From NCBI GenBank assembly GCA_964343605.1, contig CAYFKJ010000002.1, positions 434,001 to 498,000 on the forward strand: a stretch of 64,000 bases of DNA. Reading direction: 5' to 3'. The first letter of the stretch is position 1. Each line of letters begins with the position of its first letter. Shown piece by piece: positions 16,686-25,014 of this stretch. The notes beneath the pieces are model-generated. The model had not been told where the DNA came from. It made no database searches and saw only the letters and a program-made list of their open reading frames with translations. This stretch comes from CAYFKJ01 sp964343605 (GTDB taxonomy: Bacteria > Pseudomonadota > Alphaproteobacteria > UBA2966). Made by a program: the position numbers and the translations under genes.

Positions 16686-17285
16686 ATGACCAAATGGCCC
16701 GAACCGTTCTCCGTCGAGGGCGACCATGTCGCCGTCGTGCCGCTCGCGCATGATCACCGGGAAGACCTTGAGGAGGCCGCGGCCGACGGCGAACTGCACC
16801 GCCTCTGGTACACGCTGGTGCCCAAACCGGAGGAAGTAGGCGCGGAGATCGAGCGGCGGCTGAAGTTGCAGGAGGCGGGCTCCATGCTGCCCTTCGCGGT
16901 GATCGACAAACCGGGCGGCCGGGCGGTGGGCATGACGACTTATATGAACATCGAGGCCGCCAACCGCCGCCTGGAAATTGGTTCGACCTGGTACCGCAAG
17001 TCCGTCCAGCGCACGCCGCTCAATACCGAATGCAAGCTCCTGCTGCTGCGCCATGCCTTCGAGGAATTGGACTGCGTCGCCGTCGATTTCAGAACTCATT
17101 TCCTCAACCAGCAGAGCCGCCGGGCCATCGAACGTCTGGGCGCCAAGCTCGATGGCATCCTGCGCGCCCACATGATCCTGCCCAACGGCACGGTGCGCGA
17201 TACTGCCACCTACTCGATCATCGCCAGCGAGTGGCCTACAGTGAAGGCCAATCTGAGCTGGCTGCTGGAAAAACCGCGGGGGTAA
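16686..17285 (+). CDS. GNAT acetyltransferase, RimJ/RimL type
   Basis: 199-aa acetyltransferase. It has the RimL-like N-terminal arrangement (VEGDHVAVVPLAHDHREDL), a strand M-T-T-Y-M-N-I, a conserved R-R-L-E-I-G-S-T-W-Y block, and a C-terminal helix with N-Q-Q-S-R-R-A-I-E-R-L-G that contacts acetyl-CoA, followed by an arginine/aspartate C-terminus. These proteins acetylate ribosomal N-termini, amino groups of metabolites or drugs; the target here is unknown. ATG 16686 is eight bases behind GAGGT; an earlier ATG at 16611 has no support. The cyclase gene starts 45 bases downstream. Confidence 0.85.
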   Translation: MTKWPEPFSVEGDHVAVVPLAHDHREDLEEAAADGELHRLWYTLVPKPEEVGAEIERRLKLQEAGSMLPFAVIDKPGGRAVGMTTYMNIEAANRRLEIGSTWYRKSVQRTPLNTECKLLLLRHAFEELDCVAVDFRTHFLNQQSRRAIERLGAKLDGILRAHMILPNGTVRDTATYSIIASEWPTVKANLSWLLEKPRG

Positions 17286-17329
17286 CCGGCAAGTCGTCAG
17301 TCGGAACAAAAAAGGGGGGAGGTTTTGCG

Positions 17330-18532
17330 GTGTGGACAAGTAGCACATTCGCCCGCTTCTTGCGTCTGCCCGGCGGTGACGGCATGGGGGCCGCTGACCT
17401 AAAGCATGTTCAATCGCTCTCGGCGATTTCCGTTGTTGCCGGGTTGTTCACCTGGGTCTGGAGCCTGGTGATATTCCTCAACGGCTGGCCCTGGATGGGG
17501 CTCCATTTTTTCGCCGTCGGTTCGGGGTTCATGGCGGCGCACATCGTCAACAGCCTGGGTCGACATACGCTGGGGGCATTGACGCTCTCTGTGCTTTTCT
17601 ATGCGCAGATGGCCTTTGCCACCTATGCCTTCGGGTTCAAGGCTGGCACCTACATTTATTTTCCGGTGTCGATCATCGTCCTCTTCATGATCTTCCGGCG
17701 CCGGGACAGGGCGCTCGCGTATATCTTCACCTGCGTCGCCACCGCCGGCCTGTTCGCCAGCATCCTTTGGCAGGACGCTCTGCCGCAGCGCTACGTCGTC
17801 CTCGAAGCCTGGCATATGGCGTTGATCAACACGCTGTTGTCGAGCACCGCGTTGGGGGTCATGGCCCTTCTGTTCGTCAAGGCGGCCGACCGGGGCGAAG
17901 ACGCTTTGGAGGATGCCCACAAACAGGTCAACGACCTGTTGCTCAACGCCATCCCGGCCTCCATCGCCGAACGGCTTAAAAACGCGCCCGACAAGATGAT
18001 CGCCGACCGGCACGAGAGCGTTTCGATCATGTTTGTCGATATCGTCGGCTTCACCAAAATGTCGGAAGCCCAGCAGCCGGAAGAGACGCTGGACATGTTG
18101 AACGACCTCTTCACGGCGTTTGACGAGGTTTGCTCGCGGTACGGCATCGAAAAGATCCGCACCATCGGTGATGGCTACATGGTGGTGGCCGGTGCGCCGG
18201 AAGCGCTGGATGATCACGAAATCAAATTGGTCGAGGTCGGCCTTGCGTTCCTGAAGATTGCGCAGGAGAAAGGCATCGATATCCGCATCGGGATGAACTG
18301 TGGCGAGGTGGTCGGCGGCATTGTCGGCACCAATCGTTTTCATTACGACGTCTGGGGCGATGCGGTGAACGTGGCGGCACGCATGGAAACAGCCGGCAAG
18401 TCCGGCAAGATCCACCTCACCGACCAGATGGCCACCCGCGTTTCTGACAGCTTCATCTGCACCAAGCGGCCACCCATCGAAATCAAAGGCAAGGGCGTCC
18501 TGCAGACTTGGTTTGTCGAAGCGGGAAACTGA
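17330..18532 (+). CDS. Membrane-bound class III adenylate cyclase
   Basis: 400-aa protein with an N-terminal membrane domain of about six helices (32-185), a linker helix, then a cyclase catalytic domain (230-395). The metal aspartates are D237 (FVDIVGFT) and D281 (IGDGY), the adenine-selecting residues are K275 and D340, and the catalytic pair is N347 and R351, so it should make cAMP. The layout resembles integral-membrane cyclases in which the helices sense a membrane signal. The GTG start at 17330 sits seven bases after GGGGGGAGG; the frame continues upstream inside the acetyltransferase gene but is not coding there. This is the second cyclase in the window. Confidence 0.88.
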   Translation: MWTSSTFARFLRLPGGDGMGAADLKHVQSLSAISVVAGLFTWVWSLVIFLNGWPWMGLHFFAVGSGFMAAHIVNSLGRHTLGALTLSVLFYAQMAFATYAFGFKAGTYIYFPVSIIVLFMIFRRRDRALAYIFTCVATAGLFASILWQDALPQRYVVLEAWHMALINTLLSSTALGVMALLFVKAADRGEDALEDAHKQVNDLLLNAIPASIAERLKNAPDKMIADRHESVSIMFVDIVGFTKMSEAQQPEETLDMLNDLFTAFDEVCSRYGIEKIRTIGDGYMVVAGAPEALDDHEIKLVEVGLAFLKIAQEKGIDIRIGMNCGEVVGGIVGTNRFHYDVWGDAVNVAARMETAGKSGKIHLTDQMATRVSDSFICTKRPPIEIKGKGVLQTWFVEAGN

Positions 18533-18618
18533 CCTGAGGTCGAGGCGTGAGGTGTGATATTGACCGGGTCAATTCCTAGCCGCAAAGTTACCGCTTGTTT
18601 GGTATTGGAGGCTCCCCA

Positions 18619-19083
18619 ATGACCATCCAAAACATCGATCACTACCTGCTGCAGGTGGCCGATATGGCAGCAACGCGGGATTGGTATGTGCGGGTTTTGG
18701 GACTTCAGGAGGGGCCGCATCCCGACTTCAAGTTTCCCGTCTGCTGGCTCTACGCCGGCGGCAAGGATGTGCTGCATATCGCCGAGGGCGGAGCGAACGT
18801 CAGCGAGAACCGCAAGAAGTATCTTGGCCAGCAGTCGAGTGATACGGCGGGCAGCGGCGTCATCGATCATGTCGCCTTCCGGGCGACGGGTCTGGCCGAG
18901 ACGATCGCGAAACTGGATGCCGAGGGCGCCGAGTACACCAAGCGCCAGGTCGATGCCGAGGCCTCGTTCCAGCTCTTCGTCCAGGCGCCGGACGGAGTGA
19001 AGGTGGAACTTAATTTCGACGTCGCCGAGGCCGAGGGGATCGAGCCTGCGCTCCTCGCCGCCGATCTTCCCGACGCTGGTTGA
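18619..19083 (+). CDS. VOC (glyoxalase-fold) family protein
   Basis: 154-aa metalloprotein of the vicinal-oxygen-chelate superfamily. Two beta-alpha-beta-beta-beta modules are visible. The likely metal ligands are the H in NIDHYLLQV, the H in VIDHVAFRA, and the E in VKVELNFD. Members act as glyoxalases, ring-cleavage dioxygenases, epimerases or resistance proteins. ATG 18619 has GGAGG seven bases upstream. A second, only distantly similar VOC gene follows 81 bases later on the same strand; the two may be co-transcribed. The reaction is not predictable from sequence. Confidence 0.85.
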   Translation: MTIQNIDHYLLQVADMAATRDWYVRVLGLQEGPHPDFKFPVCWLYAGGKDVLHIAEGGANVSENRKKYLGQQSSDTAGSGVIDHVAFRATGLAETIAKLDAEGAEYTKRQVDAEASFQLFVQAPDGVKVELNFDVAEAEGIEPALLAADLPDAG

Positions 19084-19164
19084 AATCGATCCTGACAGGA
19101 GGGTGTCAGGAGGGGTGTGATTAGCTGCCGCCATCATAAACCCAACGAAGAATGGAATAGGCAG

Positions 19165-19542
19165 ATGTCAGATACTCCCAACAACGCGCTCGTCTGGTTC
19201 GAAATCCCCGTGTCCGATTTGGGCCGGGCGACGACGTTCTACAACACGGTCCTCGATTGCGAGTTGACGCTCGACGAGACCGGGCCCAACGCCATGGCGA
19301 TGTTTCCCGCGAACAGCGACGACAGCGTGGCGGGGCATCTTTACGAGGGTAAACCGGCCAGCGGCGGTGACGGTCCCACGGTTCACTTGGCCATCAAGGA
19401 CAAGCTGGAGGCGGCGGCCGAACGGTGCGCCTCGGCGGGCGGCAAGGTCATGGGCGAGGCCATCGAAATTCCGGCCGGCCGCTTTCAGTACGCAGTGGAT
19501 CCCGACGGCAACTCGATCTCGCTGTTCGAGGCGGCCGCCTGA
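19165..19542 (+). CDS. VOC family protein, PhnB/glyoxalase-like
   Basis: 125-aa protein with the single VOC fold. It opens with VWFEIPVSDLGRATTFYNTVLD and ends with the common signature D-P-D-G-N-S-I-S-L-F-E. It belongs to the group often annotated as glyoxalase/bleomycin-resistance proteins, many without proven activity; the first metal-ligand position is E in WFEIPV rather than H. ATG 19165 is chosen because homologues begin at this point; an ATG at 19117 would add an unlikely tail. It follows another VOC gene and precedes an acyltransferase gene on the same strand. Confidence 0.85.
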   Translation: MSDTPNNALVWFEIPVSDLGRATTFYNTVLDCELTLDETGPNAMAMFPANSDDSVAGHLYEGKPASGGDGPTVHLAIKDKLEAAAERCASAGGKVMGEAIEIPAGRFQYAVDPDGNSISLFEAAA

Positions 19543-19612
19543 CCGGGTGGCTGTCGGACATCTTGGCGCAAACAGGACAGGTAAAGGAGGGAATTGCCGC
19601 TACACTGCGCCA

Positions 19613-20188
19613 ATGCAGATGACGATATTCGATACGCCGGTCCTCAGCCCCGTGCTGAGGATCGGCGGCATCGCGGCGTTGAAGCTGCTGGGCTGGAAGC
19701 TTGAGGGCGACCGGCCCGGCGCGGACCGCTTCGTCATGGTGGCGGAGCCCCACACCGCGGCCCGCGATCTGCCGCTGATGCTGGCGGTTGCGTTTGCCTT
19801 TCGGGTGAAGCTGCACTGGATCGGCAAGGCGGAACTGTTCGCCGGCTGGCGCAACCCCTTCATGACCTGGCTGGGCGGCCTGCCCATCGACCGCGCGGGG
19901 GGCGGTAGCGAGGTGGGGCGCATCGCCCGCCATTTCGAGGGGCGGCCCAAGATTGCGCTGGGCATTTCGCCCGGCGGTTCCCGCGCCAAGGCGGAACGCT
20001 GGCATTCCGGCTTCTACTGGATCGCCATGGAGGCGGGCGTGCCCATCCTCTTGAGCTTCCTCGATTTCAAGACCCGCCGTACCGGCGTCGGCCCCTTGAT
20101 CCAGCCGACCGGCGATTACGACGGCGACGTCGCCGGCATGCAGAAGTTTTACGAAGGCATGGAAGGCAAGTATTCCGATCAGACCTGA
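19613..20188 (+). CDS. Lysophospholipid acyltransferase family protein
   Basis: 191-aa PlsC-type protein. The block E-P-H-T-A-A-R-D carries the H-x4-D catalytic motif, and the later G-I-S-P-G-G-S-R-A stands where the substrate-binding F-P-E-G-T-R-S motif is normal; the glutamate is replaced, so specificity may differ. An amphipathic N-terminus (VLRIGGIAALKLLGWKL) should tether it to the membrane. The role would be transfer of an acyl chain to a phospholipid or similar lipid. Two ATGs (19613, 19619) are possible and neither has a close ribosome site; AAGGAGGG lies about 20 bases upstream. Its 3' end overlaps the convergent racemase gene by ten bases. Confidence 0.75.
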   Translation: MQMTIFDTPVLSPVLRIGGIAALKLLGWKLEGDRPGADRFVMVAEPHTAARDLPLMLAVAFAFRVKLHWIGKAELFAGWRNPFMTWLGGLPIDRAGGGSEVGRIARHFEGRPKIALGISPGGSRAKAERWHSGFYWIAMEAGVPILLSFLDFKTRRTGVGPLIQPTGDYDGDVAGMQKFYEGMEGKYSDQT

Positions 20189-20880
20189 TCTTCGCCGACG
20201 GCCTTGCGCAGCGCCGCCCGGGCCAGCAGGCGGGTCGAATCGAGCGTCGGCAACGGCGAGTTGCCGTCGTCGATGATCAAGGGGATTTCGGTGCAGCCGA
20301 GAACGACGGCGTCGCATCCCTCGTCCTTTAGACGCCCGATTACGCCCTGGAAATACGCTACACCTTCAGGTTTTAACGCGCTCTTGACCAACTCCTCCAT
20401 GATGATGCGGTTGATCTCCCCGCATTCCTCGGTTTCCGGGCGCTGGTAGTCGAGCCCCCGATCCGCGAGTTTTTCAGGATACACCTCGCTCGCAACCAGC
20501 CACTTGGTTCCGGTCAGCGCGAGACGCCGGTAGCCACGCTCGATCGCTTCGGCCGCCACGACCTCGGCGATATGCAGCCAGGGCAGGGGAGAGCGTTCGG
20601 CAACGTAATCGAAGGCCTGGTGCACCGTGTTGTCCGGGCAGATCAGAAAATCCGAGCCGGCGCGCTTGAGCTTCTCCGCGGACTCCAGCATCAGGTCGCC
20701 CACGGCGTCCATGTCGTCCCTGTCCATGCGCGCCACGTAGTCGCTGAGCGGCGGCGTGTGCATCGTCACCTCCGGGTGGCCGTAAGGGCCGAGCAGGGCT
20801 TCGCCTTCCGTGCAGATCGTGCGGTAACAAAGCGCCGCCCCTTCGGCCGAGCAGGCGACGATGCCGATGTGTTGCGTCAT
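20179..20880 (-). CDS. Aspartate/glutamate racemase family protein
   Basis: 233-aa cytosolic enzyme. The two catalytic cysteines are in place: C81 in I-C-P-D-N-T-V-H and C196 in L-G-C-T-E-I-P-L. This two-cysteine, cofactor-independent layout is typical of the Asp/Glu/hydantoin racemase superfamily. Aspartate racemase is the usual annotation, but broad-specificity amino-acid racemases look the same. A D-amino acid made here could feed peptidoglycan or be a catabolic step. It is convergent with the acyltransferase and divergent, across 63 bases, from the methyltransferase. Confidence 0.87.
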   Translation of the reverse strand: MTQHIGIVACSAEGAALCYRTICTEGEALLGPYGHPEVTMHTPPLSDYVARMDRDDMDAVGDLMLESAEKLKRAGSDFLICPDNTVHQAFDYVAERSPLPWLHIAEVVAAEAIERGYRRLALTGTKWLVASEVYPEKLADRGLDYQRPETEECGEINRIIMEELVKSALKPEGVAYFQGVIGRLKDEGCDAVVLGCTEIPLIIDDGNSPLPTLDSTRLLARAALRKAVGEDQV

Positions 20881-20943
20881 GGCGAATTATCCCTTCACTA
20901 TTGGGCGCTCAGGATTACCTGTTTCACCCGAGAGTAGACCGAT

Positions 20944-21759
20944 ATGCGCGACGACGACTATCCCCTGGCGTCCAATGAAGACGAAATTCGCAGGCTCCGC
21001 ATCCAGGCGGAATCGCTGACCGACGAGGCGGCGATCCTGCTCGACCGCATCGGAATCGGCGTCGGCATGAACTGCCTCGACCTCGGCTGCGGCGCGGGCG
21101 GCATCACGGACCTGATGTCGGCCCGGGTCGGGTCGGGGGGACGCGTGACGGGCGTCGATGTGGAGGAATTCAGCCTGGCCGCCGCCCGCGCTTGGGCCGC
21201 CGGCTTGGGTCTCGACAACGTGGACTTCCGTCACGGCAGCATCTTCGACAACGACCTTCCGCCTGAAAGCTTCGACCTCGTTCATCTCCGCTACGTCATC
21301 ACCACCATCGGATGGCACGAGGAGGTCGTGGAGGCGGCGCTCCGGCTTGTCAAACCCGGTGGCGTGCTGGCCTTGCAGGAGGCCGACGCCGACGGCATCA
21401 ACATCTATCCCCAATCGGATGTGTTCAATCGTCTTAAGGACGTTCTGATTTCGGTATTTCACAAGGTCGGCGCCGATCCCTACGCCGGGCGGCGGCTCTA
21501 CCAGCTTCTTCGCCAACAGGATCTATCCGGCATCGACTTTCGCATCTGCTCAGCACGGGCGCGCAGCCACGATGATCTCAGCGACTACCTGCCGCAAACC
21601 GTGTTGTCGGTACGCGAAGCGATCGTGAAATTCGGATTGATGGCGGATGATGAGCTCGATGCGGCAGTATCTGACTGCCGCCGTCAATTGGCCGACCCCG
21701 ATACCGTGACGACCACATCGATCGTGTTTCAGGCCTGGGGCCGGAAGCCCGAACGCTGA
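20944..21759 (+). CDS. Class I SAM-dependent methyltransferase
   Basis: 271-aa protein with a UbiE/Methyltransf_31-like fold. Motif I is N-C-L-D-L-G-C-G-A-G-G, motif II ends in an acidic residue in VTGVDVEEF, and the post-I region shows DLVHLRYVI. The C-terminal extension (RLYQLLRQQDLSGIDFRI) is shared with small-molecule methyltransferases of the ubiquinone/menaquinone type. The substrate is unknown. It is followed by a strong bidirectional terminator-type hairpin. Confidence 0.83.
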   Translation: MRDDDYPLASNEDEIRRLRIQAESLTDEAAILLDRIGIGVGMNCLDLGCGAGGITDLMSARVGSGGRVTGVDVEEFSLAAARAWAAGLGLDNVDFRHGSIFDNDLPPESFDLVHLRYVITTIGWHEEVVEAALRLVKPGGVLALQEADADGINIYPQSDVFNRLKDVLISVFHKVGADPYAGRRLYQLLRQQDLSGIDFRICSARARSHDDLSDYLPQTVLSVREAIVKFGLMADDELDAAVSDCRRQLADPDTVTTTSIVFQAWGRKPER

Positions 21760-21792
21760 CGCGGAAGCCCGTGAAACACTCGGGCTTCCGCG
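21760..21792. terminator. Bidirectional hairpin terminator between convergent genes
   Basis: A perfect 12-bp inverted repeat, CGCGGAAGCCCG (21760-21771) and CGGGCTTCCGCG (21781-21792), with a 9-base loop lies between the converging methyltransferase and secreted-protein genes. There is no long T run, so it may work with Rho or act by structure. Confidence 0.7.
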
Positions 21793-21805
21793 CGTGCATA
21801 AAGGG

Positions 21806-22603
21806 TTAGCTGCCGGTCTTCAGCGACTTCCAGAACGCCGAATTGGGGTTGCCCAGGAGCTGGCGGTTCTGCTGTTTGAGGCAGCCCCGCATGTTGTAGT
21901 AGACCCGCATCTTGGCGGTCTCCTGGCACATGGTGTAGATCTTGGCGCCCCATTCCTTACCCTCGTCGCTCAAAGGGCCGGTCGAACCCAGTGTCGCCTG
22001 CCAGATCCGGTTGCGCTCGTCGTCGTTGACACGCCCCTGCGTGGGCAGGAGGCTCAGCGCCCGGTTGAGAAGCTGTGCGCCCTCGACCACGGGATCTCCG
22101 TTCTCGAAGAAGGTGGAAGCCAACCGCCGGGCCTGGCCGACGGCCATGGCGGTTTCTTCAGGCGTATGGGGATTTTCAACGTCGGCGCCGGACACCGGCA
22201 GCAAGGCCGCGCCGGGCAGGGCCGAAATGTAGAGCTCGCCGCCCGCGGCCGCGGCCTCGGGAACGATCACCTGAACCGACGTGTAGTAGTAATCGGAGAA
22301 ATACCGCGCCGAGGTTTCGACAGGCACCCGGCGACCCAGCTCGTCGATGCGCGAGATTTGGACGTGCGCACGGCTCGCCGGCCGGTAGGCGTCACCCGCC
22401 GTCGGCTGCGACCGGTTCGGCTCGAGGCAGAAGGTTGCGAGGTTGGCGGTGCACTCGCCGTTCTCGCAGCGCATCTGAATGGGCGCCGTGGTGGCCACCA
22501 CGCCGAGGATCTGCGGCTCCGCCGCAGCCGGACGCGCCACCGTGAATGCTGAAAGGACTATGAGGACAACCGGAACCACCACACGAAGCGTCACTGAAAA
22601 CAT
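21806..22603 (-). CDS. Hypothetical secreted protein
   Basis: 265-aa protein of unrecognised family. A standard Sec signal peptide (VVVPVVLIVLSAFTVARPAAA, cleavage about residue 28) is followed by a region with paired cysteines (MRCENGEC, FCLEP) typical of a periplasmic disulfide, then an AAAAGGELYIS stretch, and a C-terminal helical part (MCQETAKMRVYYNMRGCL). The start ATG has GGGGAGG seven bases upstream. It converges on the methyltransferase, and the hairpin terminator lies between them. Nothing around it suggests a function. Confidence 0.75.
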   Translation of the reverse strand: MFSVTLRVVVPVVLIVLSAFTVARPAAAEPQILGVVATTAPIQMRCENGECTANLATFCLEPNRSQPTAGDAYRPASRAHVQISRIDELGRRVPVETSARYFSDYYYTSVQVIVPEAAAAGGELYISALPGAALLPVSGADVENPHTPEETAMAVGQARRLASTFFENGDPVVEGAQLLNRALSLLPTQGRVNDDERNRIWQATLGSTGPLSDEGKEWGAKIYTMCQETAKMRVYYNMRGCLKQQNRQLLGNPNSAFWKSLKTGS

Positions 22604-22712
22604 GACAACCTCCCCTTGGATCCAAAGTCGGAGGCATTCTACACGTTGTGGGCCGGTTTTTGGGTAAAACCTGAAATCGGATTGTGGCGTATCGGAAATT
22701 GGCGTCAGCGCT

Positions 22713-22910
22713 TTAGTTGATGCTCGGCGTCGCCGCGAAGGGTTCGGGGGCGATCAGGGCGATGAGCTGTTCGCCGCACCTCAACTTTTCCTGTTTGAGG
22801 ACTTCGATTTCCTGCCAGTCGGGATCGGCTTGACGCTCCAGGCCGGCAATAGTCTGTCCCAGCACGAGATGCTGTTCGATCAACGCTTCTCTTTCCTGTG
22901 CGTGGCCCAT
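22713..22910 (-). CDS. YdcH/DUF465-like small coiled-coil protein
   Basis: 65-aa protein. The spaced helix pattern (REALIEQHLVLGQTIAGLE, then IEVLKQEKLRCGEQLIAL) matches the DUF465/YdcH family of small antiparallel helical hairpins of unknown function, common in alphaproteobacteria. The usual K-K-x-K-L-x-L-K-D-E-I ending is degenerate here. ATG 22910 is preceded by GAGGAG at eight bases; an ATG at 22952 would add an odd arginine-rich tail. It is divergent from the thioredoxin-like selenoprotein partner. Confidence 0.62.
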   Translation of the reverse strand: MGHAQEREALIEQHLVLGQTIAGLERQADPDWQEIEVLKQEKLRCGEQLIALIAPEPFAATPSIN

Positions 22911-23068
22911 TTTCCGGCTCCTCGGTGAAATTCGATGCTGACAGGAAACCACGCCGGCGTTTCCGGAATATTTCGCTGGCGAAAGGAAATGTTTCCTGTT
23001 TGTGAATTTTGTGACAGCCGTTTCAGCCTCTTGCTAGGATAGCGGCCGAAATCCGAGGGGTTGCGCGA
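22911..23068. promoter_or_regulatory. Divergent regulatory region upstream of the selenoprotein operon
   Basis: It holds an inverted repeat ACAGGAAAC (22941-22949) and GTTTCCTGT (22991-22999), the palindrome GGAAATGTTTCC, and the 17-mer AAATGTTTCCTGTTTGT (22987-23003) also found at 9796-9812. A CRP-like half site TGTGA occurs at 23001-23005. The combination suggests regulated expression, but no regulator is identified. Confidence 0.4.
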
Positions 23069-24490
23069 ATGTCCGAAATGCACGACGGCCTGGCCGTCTT
23101 CGTCAAGCGGGACTGTCCGACCTGCGTGCTGGTGACGCCTGTGCTCGCCCAAATGCGCGATGCAGGGCTGCCGCTGGCCATCTACACGCAGGACGATCCG
23201 GCCTTTCCCGACGACCTGGACGACGTGATCGACGACCGCTCTCTGGAAAGCTCTTTCCGTAACGAGATCGAAACCGTACCGACGCTGCTGCGCATCGACG
23301 GCGGACGCGAGGCCGGCCGATGCGTCGGCTGGGTGCGCGACGAGTGGGCGGATCTCAGCAAGCTGAACGGATTGGGCGCGGAGTTGCCGGAATTCCGGCC
23401 GGGCTGCGGATCCAAATCGGTCGAACCCGGCATTGCCGAACGCCTGGCCGTCGAGTACGGCGATACCCCGATCACCGCCCGGCGCATCGAGGTCGGTCCC
23501 CTGGAAGACGACGTCGAGGCCTGCTTCGACCGGGGCTGGAGCGACGGCCTGCCCGTCGTGCCGCCGACGCGGGAGCGCGTCTGGCGCATGCTGCAGGGCA
23601 CCAAAAGGGCGCCGGACGAAATCGTCGGGCTGATGCCGCCGGCGCTGGCGGAATGCACGGTCGAGAAAATCGCCATCAACGCCGTCATGGCCGGGTGCAA
23701 GCCGGAATACATGCCGCTCGTCATGGCCGCCGTCGAGGGTGCGCTGGTCGACGAGTTCTGCCTGCACGGCGTGCTGGGCACCACCTGGTTCTGCGGGCCG
23801 GTGCTGATCGTCAACGGACCCGAAGCCCGCCGCGTCGGCATGAATTCGGGCGTCAACGCCCTGGGGCAGGGCAACCGCGCCAACGCCAGCATCGGCCGCA
23901 CGCTCCAACTGATCGTGCGCAACGTCGGCGGCGGCCGGCCCGGTGAGATCGATCGCTCCTGCCTTGGCAATCCGGGCAAGTACACTTTCTGTTTTGCTGA
24001 AGACGAGGAAGGGAGTTGCTGGGAGTCGCTGGCCGTTGAGCGCGGGTTCCCGCCGGACGCCAGCACGGTAACCCTGTTTGCCGGTGACGGCGTTCATCCC
24101 ATTTTCGACCAGTCCTCGCGTAAACCGGAAGATCTGGCGCGCACTTTCGCGCTGGTGCTGAAGAGCATCAATCATCCGGAAATGGCGAGGATCGGCGACG
24201 CCGTCCTCGTCGTCTCGCCGGAGCACGAACGGGTATTCCGGGAGGCCGGCTGGGATAAGGGCCGCCTACGTACAGAGCTCGACGGCTTGTTGATGATGCC
24301 GGGAGGACGGGTCGACAAGTCCATCGCGGCGGACGGCGACCAGCCGGCCGCCATACCGAAATTCCGCCCCGGCGGGCTGCTGATCGTGCGCGCCGGCGGC
24401 GGCGCCGGCATGTTCTCGGCCGTTATCGGCGGCTGGGTGGCCACGGGGGAAAAGGGAAGCGTTCCCGTAACCAAGGAGGTGACAGAGTGA
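23069..24490 (+). CDS. Thioredoxin-like protein paired with UGSC selenoprotein
   Basis: 473-aa protein. Residues 8-110 look like a thioredoxin fold with C16-P-T-C19 as redox motif and a cis-proline turn (ETVPTLLRI). The remaining 360 residues form a large alpha/beta domain found next to UGSC-family genes; it has conserved blocks NAVMAGCKPEYMPLVMAAV, GMNSGVNALGQGNRAN, and C-L-G-N-P-G-K-Y-T-F-C. I know no assigned reaction for it. It ends in GTGA overlapping the start of the selenoprotein gene by four bases, so the two are made in step. A likely role is reduction of, or electron exchange with, the selenoprotein partner. It has no signal peptide, so cytosolic. Confidence 0.8.
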   Translation: MSEMHDGLAVFVKRDCPTCVLVTPVLAQMRDAGLPLAIYTQDDPAFPDDLDDVIDDRSLESSFRNEIETVPTLLRIDGGREAGRCVGWVRDEWADLSKLNGLGAELPEFRPGCGSKSVEPGIAERLAVEYGDTPITARRIEVGPLEDDVEACFDRGWSDGLPVVPPTRERVWRMLQGTKRAPDEIVGLMPPALAECTVEKIAINAVMAGCKPEYMPLVMAAVEGALVDEFCLHGVLGTTWFCGPVLIVNGPEARRVGMNSGVNALGQGNRANASIGRTLQLIVRNVGGGRPGEIDRSCLGNPGKYTFCFAEDEEGSCWESLAVERGFPPDASTVTLFAGDGVHPIFDQSSRKPEDLARTFALVLKSINHPEMARIGDAVLVVSPEHERVFREAGWDKGRLRTELDGLLMMPGGRVDKSIAADGDQPAAIPKFRPGGLLIVRAGGGAGMFSAVIGGWVATGEKGSVPVTKEVTE

Positions 24491-25014
24491 GCGACGGTAC
24501 AATTTTGCTGGACCCGACCTCGGAGAGCGAACCGGCGCAGCGGCAACGCCTGCCGCGGCCTTCGACGCTCGACGGGCTCACGGTCGGGTTGCTCGATATT
24601 TCAAAAGCGCGGGGCGACGTTTTCCTCGACCGTATCGCGGAGCTTTGCGGCGAACGCGGCATCGAGGTCAAACGCTACATGAAGCCCACCTTTGCGCGCC
24701 CGGCGCCGACCGAACTTGCCCAGCAAATCGCTGAGGAAGTCGACGTCGTCGTGGAGGGCCTGGCCGACTGAGGTTCGTGTACGACGTGCTGTATGCATGA
24801 CATCACGAACCTGGAAGGCAGAGGAATTCCCGGCGTCGGTGTGGCCTCGACCGAATTCGTCGAAGCGGCGGCGCGCCAGGCAGAGGCCTTGGGTTTCGAC
24901 CCGGCCGTTGTCTTCGTTCAGCATCCCATCCAGGATCGCACCGATGACGAAGTGAGGGCCCTGGCGGACGATGCCTTGGAGGAAATCCTCAAAGGCGTGT
25001 CGATGGCGGGTTAG
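24487..25014 (+). CDS. UGSC-motif selenoprotein (in-frame TGA at 24769-24771 read as Sec)
   Basis: 175-aa protein if TGA at residue 95 is decoded as selenocysteine. The frame is open on both sides of the TGA: 94 codons before and 80 sense codons after. Around it the protein reads A-D-U-G-S-C-T-T-C-C-M-H-D, the motif that names the UGSC family known mainly from marine metagenomes. A SECIS-like hairpin starts right after the TGA. Start GTG 24487 overlaps the previous stop (GTGA). The C-terminal part (VGVASTEFVEAAARQAEALGF) is typical of the family and would be senseless as a separate gene. The U-x-x-C pair suggests thiol redox chemistry. The stop overlaps the convergent acetyltransferase. It needs selA, selB, selC and selD elsewhere. 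Confidence 0.88.
24769..24811 (+). promoter_or_regulatory. Bacterial SECIS-like hairpin at the selenocysteine codon
   Basis: Directly after the TGA (24769-24771) an 8-bp outer stem pairs GGTTCGTG (24772-24779) with CACGAACC (24804-24811). Inside it CGTGC (24785-24789) pairs with GCATG (24795-24799), giving a 5-base apical loop TGTAT with a G at 24791, 22 bases from the TGA. The distance and the loop guanine fit what is known for SelB-binding bacterial SECIS elements. Confidence 0.75.

Noticed and set aside
24769..24771. Reading the TGA as a real stop, giving a 94-aa gene and a separate 73-aa gene
   Set aside because: Frame, motif A-D-U-G-S-C-T-T-C-C, hairpin and family agreement all favour read-through as selenocysteine.
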